64,000 bases of DNA from assembly GCA_024508355.1 (NCBI GenBank), contig JAMZEJ010000001.1, forward strand, positions 1 to 64,000, given 5' to 3'. The notes under the pieces were generated by a model. That model was not told the origin of the DNA and searched no databases. It saw only the letters and a program-made list of their open reading frames with translations. The number at the start of each line of letters is the position of its first letter. Within the stretch, counting starts at the first letter, position 1. The translations under genes were made by a program, and so were the position numbers. Source of the DNA: Rhizosaccharibacter radicis. GTDB lineage: Bacteria > Pseudomonadota > Alphaproteobacteria > Acetobacterales > Acetobacteraceae. This document shows positions 10,764-20,510 of this stretch, in pieces.

Positions 10764-12077
10764 TCACTGCTTCATCGACAGCACGGTTTGCAGCATGTCG
10801 TTCGCCGTGGTCACGACCTTGGCGTTGGCGCCGTAAGCCTGCTGCGCGGTGATCAGGCGCGTCAGGTCGGTGTCGAGGCTGGTGGTTGAATTTTCCACCG
10901 AGCTGGTTTCCAGCGCGCCGGCACCGTTCTGCCCGACGAAATTCATCGCCGCCTGCCCCGATGCCGCGGTCGCCGTATAGGCTTGGCCGTCATGTGCCAG
11001 AAGCGAGTCGGCATCCGCGAAGGTCGCGAGGGGGATCTTGGCGATCATCTGCGTCTGGTTGTTATCGAAGGTCGCCATCACGTTGCCGTTGCTGGTCATC
11101 GTGACACCGGTGAAGTTGCCCGACGTGATGCTGTCGGACTGCACGCTCGCGGCGGCGCCGGGAGCCGAGGCCGCAATGCCCATGGTGGTGCCCGCCGGGG
11201 AGCCCAGCTTGCCCAGGTTGAGCGCGATCGGCTGGGAAACGCCGTCGAACACCGCCGGGATCGATACGCTTGCCTGAGCGCCCGCTACCGCGTTGGTGAC
11301 GCCGTTCGCATCCGTGATCGAACTCATGGTGCCGGTGGTGGCGTCGAACGTCACGGTGGCGATCTGCGCCGGTGTGGCCGCGCCGTCCAGCGTCGTCGAG
11401 ACCGTCCAGCTGTTGGGAGCGGAGCCCCGCGCCCAGTCGACGGAAAGCGTGTGCGCGGCACCGGTCGCGTCGTAGACATTGCTCACGCTGTGCGTCGGTG
11501 TCTGCGCGGTCGATGTCGGTGCGGACGGGGTCACAGTCGCTGATCCACCGGGCAAGGAGCCTGCGAAGGTGATCGTGTTGCTCTGCGTCGGGCGGAACGT
11601 CACGTTGCTGACGTTGATGGGCGCCATCGTCTTGGTGTTCAGGTTGCCGCTTGCGTCCACCATGTAGCCGTCGAGATACTCGTTGGACGAGTTCACGAGA
11701 TAGCCCAGGTTGTTCTGCGAGAAGTTACCGTTGCGGGTGTAGTATTGTTGTGCCTGAAACACCTTGTTGTTCGTGGTGGAATCCCCGCTCTCCTCGTTCA
11801 CCGCGAAGAAGCCGTTGCCCGAGATCGCCAGTGCCAGCGCGTTGGAGCTCGAAGTGATGGTGCCCTGTGCCTGGTTGCGCCAGGCGGTGGTGGCGATCAC
11901 CGTGCCCGACGTGCCCTGGCTGGCACCCGAGGTCAGCACATAGTCCGAGAAGTCGGTTTCCGTGGCCTTGTAGCCGATGGTCTGGCTGTTGGAGATGTTG
12001 TTGGAGATGTCGGTGAAGGAATGGGCCTGGGCGGACAGCCCGCTCACCGCGGTGTTCAGCGCGCCGAAGATCGACAT
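10764..12077 (-). CDS. flgE: flagellar hook protein FlgE
   Basis: Structural subunit of the hook, 437 residues. The N-terminal rod/hook motif is seen (FGALNTAVSGLSAQAHSFTDISNNISNSQTIGYK), as is the C-terminal FlgE helix (SVENSTTSLDTDLTRLITAQQAYGANAKVVTTANDMLQTVLSMKQ, described here as the conserved end). It leads the minus-strand operon flgE-flgK-flgL. A canonical -24/-12 element is centred about 62 bp upstream of the ATG, so control by RpoN with the FlbD-like activator is likely. Confidence 0.95.
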   Translation of the reverse strand: MSIFGALNTAVSGLSAQAHSFTDISNNISNSQTIGYKATETDFSDYVLTSGASQGTSGTVIATTAWRNQAQGTITSSSNALALAISGNGFFAVNEESGDSTTNNKVFQAQQYYTRNGNFSQNNLGYLVNSSNEYLDGYMVDASGNLNTKTMAPINVSNVTFRPTQSNTITFAGSLPGGSATVTPSAPTSTAQTPTHSVSNVYDATGAAHTLSVDWARGSAPNSWTVSTTLDGAATPAQIATVTFDATTGTMSSITDANGVTNAVAGAQASVSIPAVFDGVSQPIALNLGKLGSPAGTTMGIAASAPGAAASVQSDSITSGNFTGVTMTSNGNVMATFDNNQTQMIAKIPLATFADADSLLAHDGQAYTATAASGQAAMNFVGQNGAGALETSSVENSTTSLDTDLTRLITAQQAYGANAKVVTTANDMLQTVLSMKQ

Positions 12078-12131
12078 GAAACGAAGCTCCCTTCCCGACG
12101 CGCCAACCGCATCGCGATCGTTCCCCCAGCA

Positions 12132-12146
12132 GCAGCAACCGTGCCA
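12132..12146 (-). promoter_or_regulatory. sigma-54 promoter for flgE
   Basis: On the minus strand the sequence reads TGGCAC-GGTTG-CTGC, with the invariant GG and GC separated by 10 bp. It matches the consensus TGGCAC-N5-TTGC at all but one position. The predicted start of transcription is near 12120, about 43 nt before the flgE ATG. The FlbD-like activator is encoded in the same cluster. Confidence 0.75.
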
Positions 12147-12302
12147 CTTGCGTTTTATGTTCTAAAACAGCCACTTAGACACGGATAGGCTGCCCAACTC
12201 GGATCGGCGTCTCGTGCCGCCCGGCATGTTCTGCCGGGCAGAAGATGCCGCTGCTCCGGCATAATCCCGGACTTCGCTCGCTTCCGGAGCCATTCCCGGT
12301 TC

Positions 12303-12317
12303 TGGCCCGAGCCTTGC
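12303..12317 (+). promoter_or_regulatory. sigma-54-like promoter for fliK-flgD
   Basis: The sequence TGGCCC-GAGCC-TTGC differs from consensus TGGCAC-N5-TTGC at one base. The predicted start is near 12329, about 43 nt before the fliK ATG, the same distance as on the flgE side. The two promoters face away from each other and could share upstream activator sites between 12147 and 12302. Confidence 0.6.
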
Positions 12318-12371
12318 AGAACCTGTCGCGCCGGGCCGTCTTCCGGCACAGGCTCCAGAGCGCGAAAGACG

Positions 12372-14087
12372 ATGTTCATCCTCACGCCATCCGCTTCATC
12401 CAGCCCCGCTTCCTCCGGCAAGGGCATCGTGCCGGCGCCAGAGGCCGTGCCGGGGCCGCGCATGTCGTCGGCTGTGGACCGCGGCGATCCCAAGTCGAGC
12501 TTTTCCGCCGTCTTGTCCGAGCAACTGCCGGACCACGAAAAAGCCTTCGTCCCCCAAGCGACCGACTCGCTCGCGCGTCCCGACATGGATGGTACGGCAC
12601 GGGAGCGATCGCTTGCTGATCCAGCCCTTCCCCTGGACCTCGCCGCACGCCGCTTCCTGGAGCCCGCGGATCCCGTGAACGCTTCCTTCACTTCCGGGGG
12701 CGATATTGGGCAGACCATGCCGGCGGACCCGGATGCCCTCCTTATGTCACCGACACCGGGTGCCCGGATCGATGCTCGTCCGGCCGATGATGCGGGATCC
12801 CGAACCATGCCCGAACGCGATCAGGACAGGCTGCCCCGGGCGACACGCACTCCCGCGGCGATGTCATCGCCGCCGTCCCCGGGGACGCCGATCGGCGATG
12901 CCGCCCCCCGGGGCACCGAAGACCGGACGATCGCGGCCATCGCGGTGAACCAAGACGATGCGGACGCGCACGATCGCGAACCGGACCCGGGGACGTCGCA
13001 GATCATGGGCCGCGGAGCGCCCTCCGTACGGCGTTTGCCAGCGGTGTCTCACGCTCTGGCGACACGATCGGCATCGCGCGATCCTGCGGACAACGATGCG
13101 CATCCGGTCAAGGCCGATCTCTCCTTGGAACCGGCTCCGCCAGCGGCTGTTGGATCAGCACCCCTTCTTCAACCGCATCCCGCCGACGCCACCGTGGCGC
13201 GACGCGACGCCCGCTCTGCCAGCGATACGCGGGATTCCGATCGGGTCGGAAGAGGCGGCGCTCACGCCAGGAGCGACGGCCCGCGGCAAATCAGCGACGG
13301 TTCTGCCGGCGGCCTCATGACGAAAGCCGCGCACGGTTCCCAACCGGAGCAAAACGGCTCGGGGTGGGGGGCTGAGCCTGCGCTTCTTCCGGAACCGGCT
13401 CCAACCGGGGACGCGATCCGCCCTGAACTTCTGGTTGCGACGCCGCCTGTCGGCGTGCCTCAGCCCGTCCCGACGACCGATATCGCCCCGGCCGTCGCGC
13501 TTCCAGGCGCGGGCACCGCTTTCCCCTTCCTGCCCACGACCGGCACGGACGCCGCGCCTTCCGTTCCAGCATCCCGGCAGATCGAACCGATGCTGTTGTC
13601 GTTCGGGCAGAGCCCGAACGGAAACAGCTCAATGTCGCTGGAACTCGCGCCGGAAAAGCTTGGCCGTGTCAGCGTCACCCTCGATCGAGCCGTCGGCGGC
13701 CGGGTGAGCATCACGGTGGGCGCCACCGACCCCACGACGCTGCGGGAACTGGAAGCCGACCACGCGCATCTGCACGCGCTGCTCGATCAGGCCGCGGTGC
13801 CCAAGCACGACCGGCAGCTCGGGTTCGAACTGATACCGGTGTCCCCGGTCGTTCAGGAGCCACCCGCCACGCCGCCCGCTTCCGGTAATGGCGACTCCGG
13901 CACGGCGCCCGCCTCCGGCGGGGGCGGCGGTAACGGCTCCGGCGATGGCCGCGGCGCAGCCCACGATCGCCAGGACGGCCAGACCTCCCGTTTCCCGGGT
14001 TCGGGCGCCGGGCAGGACGCTGCTCCCGCCATCATCGCTTCCTCCGTCCAGCGCTGGCGCTTCGCCGGCATCGACATCACGGCCTGA
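12372..14087 (+). CDS. fliK: flagellar hook-length control protein FliK
   Basis: Exported ruler protein, 571 residues, that measures the hook and switches export specificity through FlhB. The N-terminal 400 residues are Pro/Ala/Asp-rich and poorly conserved, as expected. The C-terminal domain (about 410-490) carries the FliK pattern LSLELAPEKLGRVSVTLDRAVGG...RVSITVGATDPTTLRELEADHAHLHALLDQA (given only in outline), followed by a Gly-rich tail. flgD follows after 13 bp, forming a pair that is also common elsewhere. The N-terminus makes the exact start less certain. Confidence 0.88.
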   Translation: MFILTPSASSSPASSGKGIVPAPEAVPGPRMSSAVDRGDPKSSFSAVLSEQLPDHEKAFVPQATDSLARPDMDGTARERSLADPALPLDLAARRFLEPADPVNASFTSGGDIGQTMPADPDALLMSPTPGARIDARPADDAGSRTMPERDQDRLPRATRTPAAMSSPPSPGTPIGDAAPRGTEDRTIAAIAVNQDDADAHDREPDPGTSQIMGRGAPSVRRLPAVSHALATRSASRDPADNDAHPVKADLSLEPAPPAAVGSAPLLQPHPADATVARRDARSASDTRDSDRVGRGGAHARSDGPRQISDGSAGGLMTKAAHGSQPEQNGSGWGAEPALLPEPAPTGDAIRPELLVATPPVGVPQPVPTTDIAPAVALPGAGTAFPFLPTTGTDAAPSVPASRQIEPMLLSFGQSPNGNSSMSLELAPEKLGRVSVTLDRAVGGRVSITVGATDPTTLRELEADHAHLHALLDQAAVPKHDRQLGFELIPVSPVVQEPPATPPASGNGDSGTAPASGGGGGNGSGDGRGAAHDRQDGQTSRFPGSGAGQDAAPAIIASSVQRWRFAGIDITA

Positions 14088-14100
14088 AGGACCGCGCTCC

Positions 14101-14889
14101 ATGACCACCACGACGGCCACGAGCACCCCTGGCCTGAGCAGGGACCCGCTGGAAGCGGCCCGCAATGCCGCGAAGACGGCCGCCAGCAGCAACGTCAGCA
14201 AAGCGAGCGGCACCGGCGCCTCCGATGCCACCAGCGGCACCGGCAGCAGTGCCCTCTCCTCGCTCACCAGTAACTTCAACCAGTTCCTGACGCTGCTGAC
14301 CGCGCAGCTTCAGCACCAGGATCCCACCTCGCCGATGGACAACAGTTCCTTCACCAGCGAGCTGGCGCAATTTGCGGGCGTGCAGCAGCAGGTCCAGTCC
14401 AACACGAACCTCCAGCAGCTGATCTCGCTCAGCCAGGACAACCAGGTCACCAGCGGAACCGACCTCGTCGGACGTCAGGCCCTGGCCTCCACCAGCATCC
14501 TGCCCTTGCAGAATGGATCGGCCACCCTCCGCTTCGATGCCTCCGCCGCCGAGCCGATCGCCGTGGCAGTCACCGATGCCACGGGCAAGGTGGTGAAGAC
14601 CGACAGCTTCACAGCCACGGCCGGCACCAACAGCTGGCACTGGGACGGCAAGGGCGATGACGGTTCCGCCCTGGCGGACGGCGCCTACAACGTGTCGGTG
14701 ATGACGGGCGACGGCGCCAGCAGCAGCACCGCAGTGCCGTTCAGCGTGCTGGGCACGATCACCGGCGTGAACAAGACCGCCGGGGGCGGGGTCGGCGCGC
14801 TGATGGGCGGCGCTACGATCGACATGAACGACATCACCTCGCTGCTTTCTGGAGCCACGGCGGCCAGCGCGGCGGACACCACCGCCTGA
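14101..14889 (+). CDS. flgD: hook assembly scaffold FlgD
   Basis: Hook cap protein, 262 residues, needed for FlgE polymerisation. The N-terminal FlgD motif is clear (SNFNQFLTLLTAQLQHQDPTSPMDN, then SFTSELAQFAGVQQQV), followed by a Tudor-like/FnIII hybrid domain (W-DGKGDDGSALADGAYNVSV). The ATG 13 bp after fliK is chosen because the open frame upstream lies inside fliK. It is the last gene of this transcript; two hairpins follow. Confidence 0.95.
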   Translation: MTTTTATSTPGLSRDPLEAARNAAKTAASSNVSKASGTGASDATSGTGSSALSSLTSNFNQFLTLLTAQLQHQDPTSPMDNSSFTSELAQFAGVQQQVQSNTNLQQLISLSQDNQVTSGTDLVGRQALASTSILPLQNGSATLRFDASAAEPIAVAVTDATGKVVKTDSFTATAGTNSWHWDGKGDDGSALADGAYNVSVMTGDGASSSTAVPFSVLGTITGVNKTAGGGVGALMGGATIDMNDITSLLSGATAASAADTTA

Positions 14890-14904
14890 TCTTCCTTCCG
14901 CGCC

Positions 14905-14927
14905 GACCCGGCAGGATTTGCCGGGTC
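14905..14927 (+). terminator. terminator-like hairpin after flgD
   Basis: A perfect 9-bp stem (GACCCGGCA / TGCCGGGTC) with loop GGATT, 15 bp after the flgD stop, followed by only GTT. It separates fliK-flgD from the fliF operon. Confidence 0.6.
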
Positions 14928-14966
14928 GTTAAGGTCTCGGAAAGGAAAGCGGACGCATGCTGAAGG

Positions 14967-14985
14967 GGTCGGCAAGAGGCCGACC
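14967..14985 (+). other. second hairpin between flgD and fliF
   Basis: A perfect 7-bp stem (GGTCGGC / GCCGACC) with loop AAGAG, then TTCC. It may be part of the fliF leader or a second termination signal. A single TTAA with GAAA seven bases later (14929-14943) could be a weak CtrA site for fliF, but this is speculative. Confidence 0.35.
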
Positions 14986-15041
14986 TTCCGGATCGAGCCG
15001 ATGCGCCAGCCTTTCCTTCTTTCCACCCCGGCCCGCGACGC

Positions 15042-16709
15042 ATGAAGCCGCTGCTGGCCGGATTCCGGACCCTCGGCCCCGCCAGGTTGGCGGCCATGGG
15101 CGCGGTGGCGCTGGGCATGCTGGCGATGCTGGCCGTGCTGGCCCTCCATGGCGGCGGCCATGCCCGGATGGCGCTTCTCTATGGCGATCTCGATCTCCGC
15201 GAAGCGGGGCAGATCGCGGAAGCGCTCGACAAGGCCCACATCCCCCACGAGCTCGGCGGCTCGGACGACCGCATCATGGTGCCCGCGGACCAGGTCGCCT
15301 CGGCGCGTCTCCTGCTGGCCAAGAGCGGGCTGCCCTCCGGCGGCTCCGTCGGCTACGAGATCTTCGATCGCGGCGACGGCCTCACCGCCACCCAGTTCGA
15401 ACAGAACGTCAACGAGACCCGTGCCCTCGAGGGGGAATTGTCGCGATCCATCCGCCTCATCAGCGGCGTGCGCGCGGCGCGGGTGCACCTGGTGCTGCCG
15501 CATCGTGAACCCTTCGCCAGCGAGCAGCAGCCTGCCCAGGCCAGCGTGCTGTTGTCCATGAACGGTGCCGCGCGGCTGGACGCCGAGGGGGTCCAGGCCC
15601 TGGTCAACCTCGTGGCGGCCGCGGTGCCCGGCCTCAAGCCGCAGAACATCGCCATCATCGACAACCGCGGCAACGTCCTGGCGCGGGCAGGCACGCCGGT
15701 CGGAGGCGCCAACGGCGCGCAAAGCGTGGACGAGATGCGCCAGGCCACCGAATTGCGTCTGTCGCGCGCGGTTGAAGCGATGCTGGAGCCCACCCTGGGC
15801 GCCGATCATGTCAGGGCGGAAACCGCCGTCACCATGAACCTCGACCAGCTGCGCGAAACACAGGAAAGCTTCAACCCGGACCAGCAGGTGCTGCGTTCGC
15901 AGCAGACCTCCTCCGACAAGTCCCGTTCCAGCGAAGGCCAGACCAACACCTCGGTGCAGAACAACCTGCCCAACGCGAATGCCGGTCAGAACCAGAACGG
16001 TAGCCAGGAAGACAAGCAGGAGGAAACCAACAACTACGAGATCGGCAAGACGGTGCGCACCCTGGTGCAGGATCAGCCGCGCATCGCCCGCATCACCGTC
16101 GCCGTGATGGTGGACGGCACCGTGACCACCGTTGCTGGGAAACCCAGCTGGCAGCCGCGATCCAAGGAAGAACTCGATCGCATCTCGACCCTGGTCAAGA
16201 GCGCGATCGGCTTCGACGCCAAGCGCGGCGACGCGGTGAGCGTGGTCTCCATGCCCTTCACGGCCCGTGAGCTTCCCGCGCCCGCACCCGAGCGCGGCCT
16301 GCTCGGCCTGCCCATCGGACGCGACGATGCCATACGCATCGGCCAGAGTCTGATGCTCGGCCTGTTCACGCTGCTGGGGCTGATGTTCGTGGTGCGGCCG
16401 ATGGTCAACCGGCTCGTGGCCGCCCCCGCCCTGGCGGTGCCCGGCACACCCGGCGCAATGCTCGCCGCCGCCGGCGGCGCGGCACTGCCGGGGGCGCCTG
16501 GCCTGCAGCCGGCCATCGCCGGCCCCGGCGCGACGGCATTGCCGTCGCCCGGGAGCGACGAAGCGGACGAGCAGATGATCGACATCGCCCACATCGACGG
16601 CCGCATGCGCGCATCCTCCATCAAGCAGGTGATCGACCTGGTGGGCGCGCATCCGGAAGAAACCCTGAACATCGTGCGCGGCTGGCTCGCGCAGGAGAGC
16701 ACGCCATGA
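15042..16709 (+). CDS. fliF: flagellar MS-ring protein FliF
   Basis: Inner-membrane ring protein, 555 residues. It has an N-terminal transmembrane segment (about 12-32), YscJ/FliF ring-building domains ([53 protein letters not shown]), a second transmembrane segment near 430-450 ([16 protein letters not shown]) and a C-terminal tail ending [17 protein letters not shown] that binds FliG. The stop overlaps the fliG start (ATGA), so translation is coupled. Confidence 0.97.
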   Translation: MKPLLAGFRTLGPARLAAMGAVALGMLAMLAVLALHGGGHARMALLYGDLDLREAGQIAEALDKAHIPHELGGSDDRIMVPADQVASARLLLAKSGLPSGGSVGYEIFDRGDGLTATQFEQNVNETRALEGELSRSIRLISGVRAARVHLVLPHREPFASEQQPAQASVLLSMNGAARLDAEGVQALVNLVAAAVPGLKPQNIAIIDNRGNVLARAGTPVGGANGAQSVDEMRQATELRLSRAVEAMLEPTLGADHVRAETAVTMNLDQLRETQESFNPDQQVLRSQQTSSDKSRSSEGQTNTSVQNNLPNANAGQNQNGSQEDKQEETNNYEIGKTVRTLVQDQPRIARITVAVMVDGTVTTVAGKPSWQPRSKEELDRISTLVKSAIGFDAKRGDAVSVVSMPFTARELPAPAPERGLLGLPIGRDDAIRIGQSLMLGLFTLLGLMFVVRPMVNRLVAAPALAVPGTPGAMLAAAGGAALPGAPGLQPAIAGPGATALPSPGSDEADEQMIDIAHIDGRMRASSIKQVIDLVGAHPEETLNIVRGWLAQESTP

Positions 16710-17725
16710 GCCCGCGCCCCCGCACGGCGGTCGACACCATGTCCGGATCGCAGCGCGCCGCCATCCTGATGCTGGCGCTTGGCGAGGATCATTGCGCCAG
16801 AATCTTCTCGATGATGCACGAGGAGGAGATCAAGGAAATCTCCGTCGCGATGTCGCAGCTGGGCAGCGTTCCCGCCGAGATCGTCGAGGAGCTGTGCAAC
16901 AGCTTCTCGCGTTCCATCGGCTCGGCCGGAATGCTGGTCGGCTCGTTCGACAGCACCGAACGTCTGCTGCAGAAGACCCTCTCGCGTGAACGCGCCGCCC
17001 AGATCATGGAAGAGATTCGTGGTCCCGCCGGCCGCACGATGTGGGACAAGCTCGGCAACGTCAACGAGGCGGTGCTCGCGAACTATCTCAAGAACGAATA
17101 CCCCCAGACGGTGGCCGTCGTGCTGGGCAAGGTGAAGCCCGACCACGCGGCCCGCGTACTCGGTTTGTTGCCCGAGGGCTTCGCGCTCGAGGTGGTGATG
17201 CGCATGCTGCGCATGGAAAGCGTGCAGAAGGACGTGCTCGACAGCGTGGAGAAGACGCTTCGATCGGAGTTCATGTCCAACCTCGCCCGCTCCACCCGCC
17301 GCGACAGCCACGAGGTCATCGCAGACATCTTCAACAATCTCGACCGTCAGATCGAGGCGCGCTTCATGAACGCGCTCGAGGACCGCAACAAGGACGCCGC
17401 CGACCGGGTGAAGTCGCTGATGTTCACCTTCGACGATCTCGGACGTCTCACGCCGGACGGGGTGGGCAAGCTGATGCGGGCGGTCGAACGCGACAAGCTG
17501 CCGATCGCGCTGAAGGGAGCTTCCGAACAAGTGCGCAGCCTGTTTCTCGGCTGCCTCAGCGAGCGCGCCGGCAAGCTGCTGCGCGACGACATCGCCGCCC
17601 TCGGTCCGGTGCGGTTGCGCGACGTCGACGAAGCTCAGACATCCATCGTCGCCCTCGCCAAGGATCTCGCCTCCCAGGGAGAAATCGAGATCAATGAACG
17701 CCAGGACGAGCAGATGGTGTTGTGA
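16706..17725 (+). CDS. fliG: flagellar motor switch protein FliG
   Basis: Rotor protein, 339 residues, that contacts FliF, FliM and the MotA stator. N-terminal, middle and C-terminal FliG domains are present. The conserved EHPQ-like motif region is [24 protein letters not shown], and the C-terminal torque helix region includes [31 protein letters not shown]. It overlaps fliF by 4 bp upstream and fliH by 4 bp downstream. Confidence 0.97.
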   Translation: MSPRPRTAVDTMSGSQRAAILMLALGEDHCARIFSMMHEEEIKEISVAMSQLGSVPAEIVEELCNSFSRSIGSAGMLVGSFDSTERLLQKTLSRERAAQIMEEIRGPAGRTMWDKLGNVNEAVLANYLKNEYPQTVAVVLGKVKPDHAARVLGLLPEGFALEVVMRMLRMESVQKDVLDSVEKTLRSEFMSNLARSTRRDSHEVIADIFNNLDRQIEARFMNALEDRNKDAADRVKSLMFTFDDLGRLTPDGVGKLMRAVERDKLPIALKGASEQVRSLFLGCLSERAGKLLRDDIAALGPVRLRDVDEAQTSIVALAKDLASQGEIEINERQDEQMVL

Positions 17726-18441
17726 CCATGCGTGCCTCCTCTGTCGCCGGCGTGCTCTATGCCGAGGATTTCGACGAACCGGACGCCGACCTCGTCCAGC
17801 GGAACCGGCTTACCTCCCGGGGTGCCAGCCCGGCCGAGATTGCTCCGCCTCCTGCTCCCGTCGTGGCCATCGAGCCGACCTTCAGCCTGTCGGAGCTGCA
17901 GATGGCGGCCGAGCGTGGCCGCGAGGAAGGTCGGGTTCTCCAGCGACAGGAAGCCGAGGCCGCGCAGGATCGGAGGCGGATCGCGCTGCTGGAACAGCTG
18001 AACGAGGCGGTCCAGGCCTCGCGCGACGGGGCACGGCGTTTGGTCGAGGCCCGGGCGGCAGCGGCGACCGACGCCGTGTTGACGATGCTCGCCGCCGCTC
18101 TTCCGGCCGCCTGCGCCCATCATGGCCTCGCGGAGAACCGGGCGGTGCTGGAAGCCATCCTGCCCGGCCTGCGGGGCGAGCCCGAGATCGTCGTCCGGGT
18201 GCATCCCTCTTCGGCCGAGGAGATGCGGGCACTGCTTGATGACCTCGCGGAGGAGCTGGAAACGGGCACCCTCTCCGTGTCCCCCAGTCCTCGTCTGCTC
18301 CCCGGCGACCTCCGCGTTTCCTGGCGTCAGGGTCAGGCCGTCCGCGACACCGCCGCCATCTGCCGCGCCGTGCACGAGGCGCTGACGCTTCTTCCGCCCC
18401 CTATCCCAGCCGACCCCGAGGACGACCACCATGAGTCATGA
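17722..18441 (+). CDS. fliH: flagellar assembly protein FliH (divergent)
   Basis: A 239-residue protein in the fliH position. FliH is the peripheral stalk that holds the FliI ATPase at the export gate. Sequence support is moderate: an Asp/Glu/Arg-rich coiled-coil segment (about 50-115, [20 protein letters not shown]) and a C-terminal [22 protein letters not shown]-like region, matching the usual HPxD/V motif of FliH/YscL. The GTG at 17722 overlaps the fliG stop; an ATG at 17728 is the alternative. It overlaps fliN by 11 bp. Confidence 0.8.
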   Translation: MTMRASSVAGVLYAEDFDEPDADLVQRNRLTSRGASPAEIAPPPAPVVAIEPTFSLSELQMAAERGREEGRVLQRQEAEAAQDRRRIALLEQLNEAVQASRDGARRLVEARAAAATDAVLTMLAAALPAACAHHGLAENRAVLEAILPGLRGEPEIVVRVHPSSAEEMRALLDDLAEELETGTLSVSPSPRLLPGDLRVSWRQGQAVRDTAAICRAVHEALTLLPPPIPADPEDDHHES

Positions 18442-18754
18442 TGTCGATCTGGCCGAACTCGGCGAGCCGATGGCGGTGCCCGAGCCCTCGATGCCGCGCA
18501 GCGCCCAAGACCTGGAGGCGGTGTACGACATCCCCGTCACCGTCAGTGCGGTGCTCGGCAAATCCACCATGCCCGTCAGCCAGCTCCTGAAGCTCGGGCG
18601 GGGCGCCGTGGTGGAACTCGACCGCAAGATCGGCGAGGCGGTCGACATCTACGTCAACAACAGGCTGGTGGCGCGCGGCGAGGTCGTGATGGTCGACGAC
18701 AATCGTCTGGGTGTCACGATGACCGAGATCATCAAGACCGATCGCGGCCTCTGA
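18431..18754 (+). CDS. fliN: flagellar motor switch protein FliN
   Basis: C-ring switch component, 107 residues, consisting almost entirely of the SpoA/SURF domain: YDIPVTVSAVLGKSTMPVSQLLKLGRGAVVELDR followed by DIYVNNRLVARGEVVMVDD. It sits inside the fliF-fliG-fliH-fliN operon and overlaps fliH, consistent with coordinated assembly of the switch. FliM is not in this window. Confidence 0.96.
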   Translation: MSHDVDLAELGEPMAVPEPSMPRSAQDLEAVYDIPVTVSAVLGKSTMPVSQLLKLGRGAVVELDRKIGEAVDIYVNNRLVARGEVVMVDDNRLGVTMTEIIKTDRGL

Positions 18755-18788
18755 CCGCCCGCGTTCCGCTCGTTGCAAGGATCGGCCC

Positions 18789-20201
18789 ATGCGCGTCCTC
18801 ATCATCGGCTCCCTCGGCGGCGAGCTCGGCACCGCGGCCGGAATCGCCGGCCGGCGCGGTGCCCGTCTCGAGCACACGGACGATATCGGCGGAGCCCTCC
18901 AGCGGCTGCGATCGGACGGGCGCGTCAACCTCGTGCTGTGCGAACTGGGACAACCCATCGCCGAGCTGGTGAGGGCGCTCACCCACGAGCGCATCGCGGT
19001 GCCGGTGATCGCCTGCGGCCCGGAAGACGATCCCGATGCGGCGGCCCGCGCAGTACGCGACGGCGCCCAGGACTTCCTGCCGCTTCCGCCGGACCCCGAA
19101 TTGATCGCCGCCTTCCTGGAATCGGCCTCCGGCGAGACCCATGCGCTGATGGCGCGCGATCCGCTGATGCTCGACACGGTGCAACGCGCCGAGCAGGTCG
19201 CGCGATCCGAGGCGTCCGTACTCATCACCGGCGAAAGCGGCACGGGCAAGGAGGTGCTCGCGCGCCACATCCACCGCCGGTCGCGGCGTGCCGACGCACC
19301 GTTCATCGCCCTGAACTGCGCCGCCATCCCGGAGCACCTTCTGGAATCCGAGCTGTTCGGTCATGAGAAGGGCGCCTTCAGCGGCGCTGTGGCCCGGCGC
19401 ATCGGCAAATTCGAGGCCGCGCACGGAGGCACCCTCCTGCTCGACGAGATCAGCGAGATGGACGTGCGGCTGCAGGCCAAGTTGCTGCGCGCCATCCAGG
19501 AGCGCGAGATCGACCGTCTCGGCGGCAGCGCGCCCGTCAAGATCGACGTCCGCATCCTGGCGACCAGCAACCGCGACCTGGCCGCCGAGGCCGCGGCCGG
19601 TCGTTTCCGCGAAGACCTGTATTTCCGCCTCAACGTGGTCGGCCTCCCGATCCCGCCCCTGCGCGCCCGGCCGGGCGACATTTCCCTCCTGTCCGCTCAT
19701 TTCGTCCGCCACTACGCACAGGTGAACGGGCTCCCGCCGCGTCCCCTGAGCGAGGCGGCGATGCGGCTGCTGCTGCGCCACCAGTGGCGCGGCAACGTCC
19801 GCGAGCTCGAGAACGCGATGCACCGCGCGGTGCTGATGGCGTCCGGCCCCCAGATCGACGTCGATGCGGTGATGTTGCCCGGGATGGGTCCCGCGCCCGC
19901 AAACCGCCCGGCGTCCGAGCTGGCCGCCCCGATCGGCGCGGTGTTTCCGTCCTGCGGCGTGATCGAGGACCCGCCATATCACCAGGTGGAAGAAGCCAAT
20001 CCCATCTCCGGGCTGGTAGGTCGGCGCATGGACGAGGTGGAACAGGCGCTCATTCTCGGCACCCTGCACAGCACCTCCGGCAACCGCACCCATGCCGCCA
20101 CCATCCTCGGCATCTCGATTCGGGCGCTGCGCAACAAGCTCCGCGACTATGCGAGCCAGGGCGTGTCCGTGCCCCCGCCCGCTGCCGGCGTCGCAGCGTG
20201 A
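18789..20201 (+). CDS. flbD: FlbD-type sigma-54 transcriptional activator
   Basis: Enhancer-binding protein, 470 residues, for late flagellar genes. The N-terminal 110 residues form a receiver-like domain without the usual phospho-Asp (NLVLCELGQP has Glu at residue 52), as in FlbD, whose activity depends on other factors. The AAA+ domain has Walker A TGESGTGKE (147-155), the sigma-54 contact loop as GAFSGA (195-200, Ser for the usual Thr) and Walker B GGTLLLDEIS. A Fis-type helix-turn-helix is near the C-terminus (GNRTHAATILGISIRALRNKL). The sigma-54 sites before flgE and fliK are its likely targets. Confidence 0.92.
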   Translation: MRVLIIGSLGGELGTAAGIAGRRGARLEHTDDIGGALQRLRSDGRVNLVLCELGQPIAELVRALTHERIAVPVIACGPEDDPDAAARAVRDGAQDFLPLPPDPELIAAFLESASGETHALMARDPLMLDTVQRAEQVARSEASVLITGESGTGKEVLARHIHRRSRRADAPFIALNCAAIPEHLLESELFGHEKGAFSGAVARRIGKFEAAHGGTLLLDEISEMDVRLQAKLLRAIQEREIDRLGGSAPVKIDVRILATSNRDLAAEAAAGRFREDLYFRLNVVGLPIPPLRARPGDISLLSAHFVRHYAQVNGLPPRPLSEAAMRLLLRHQWRGNVRELENAMHRAVLMASGPQIDVDAVMLPGMGPAPANRPASELAAPIGAVFPSCGVIEDPPYHQVEEANPISGLVGRRMDEVEQALILGTLHSTSGNRTHAATILGISIRALRNKLRDYASQGVSVPPPAAGVAA

Positions 20202-20294
20202 TGGCCATCCAGGCACCGCCGGCCATGCGGGCTTAACGGTTTCGTCATCAGGACCCGGGCATCATCCCCCCCACAAGTGGCGGAGGAGCAGCCG

Positions 20295-20510
20295 ATGGTC
20301 CCGCAGAGCAGCTTCACCCGAACCGCTCCCTCGCCTCGTGCCGGAAGACCGCCCCTCTGGTCCGGCGCGCCCCGACGCTCCGGCGCGACCGGACCCGCCG
20401 TCGCAGGGCGCCGCTCGGCATCGTTCCTCGGCCGACATCATCTCGGTTCCTGCGCCTCCATGCTCTCGCCCTCCGGGGCCGCGGGGAAGGCGAGACCCTC
20501 CCAGCCATGA
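20295..20510 (+). CDS. possible 71-residue leader ORF coupled to flhA
   Basis: An ATG at 20295 has an excellent Shine-Dalgarno sequence (GGAGGAG, 6-nt spacing), and the frame ends in an ATGA overlap with the flhA start. flhA itself has only a weak ribosome-binding site. The product is rich in Ser, Arg, Pro and Gly and resembles no family I know. Third-position GC is roughly 77 percent by my count and it uses rare AGA codons, so it may not encode a functional protein. Its role could be translational coupling. It could also be chance. Confidence 0.35.
   Translation: MVPQSSFTRTAPSPRAGRPPLWSGAPRRSGATGPAVAGRRSASFLGRHHLGSCASMLSPSGAAGKARPSQP

Noticed and set aside
14685-16652. 655-codon minus-strand frame
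   Set aside because: Antisense to fliF with shadow-type composition.
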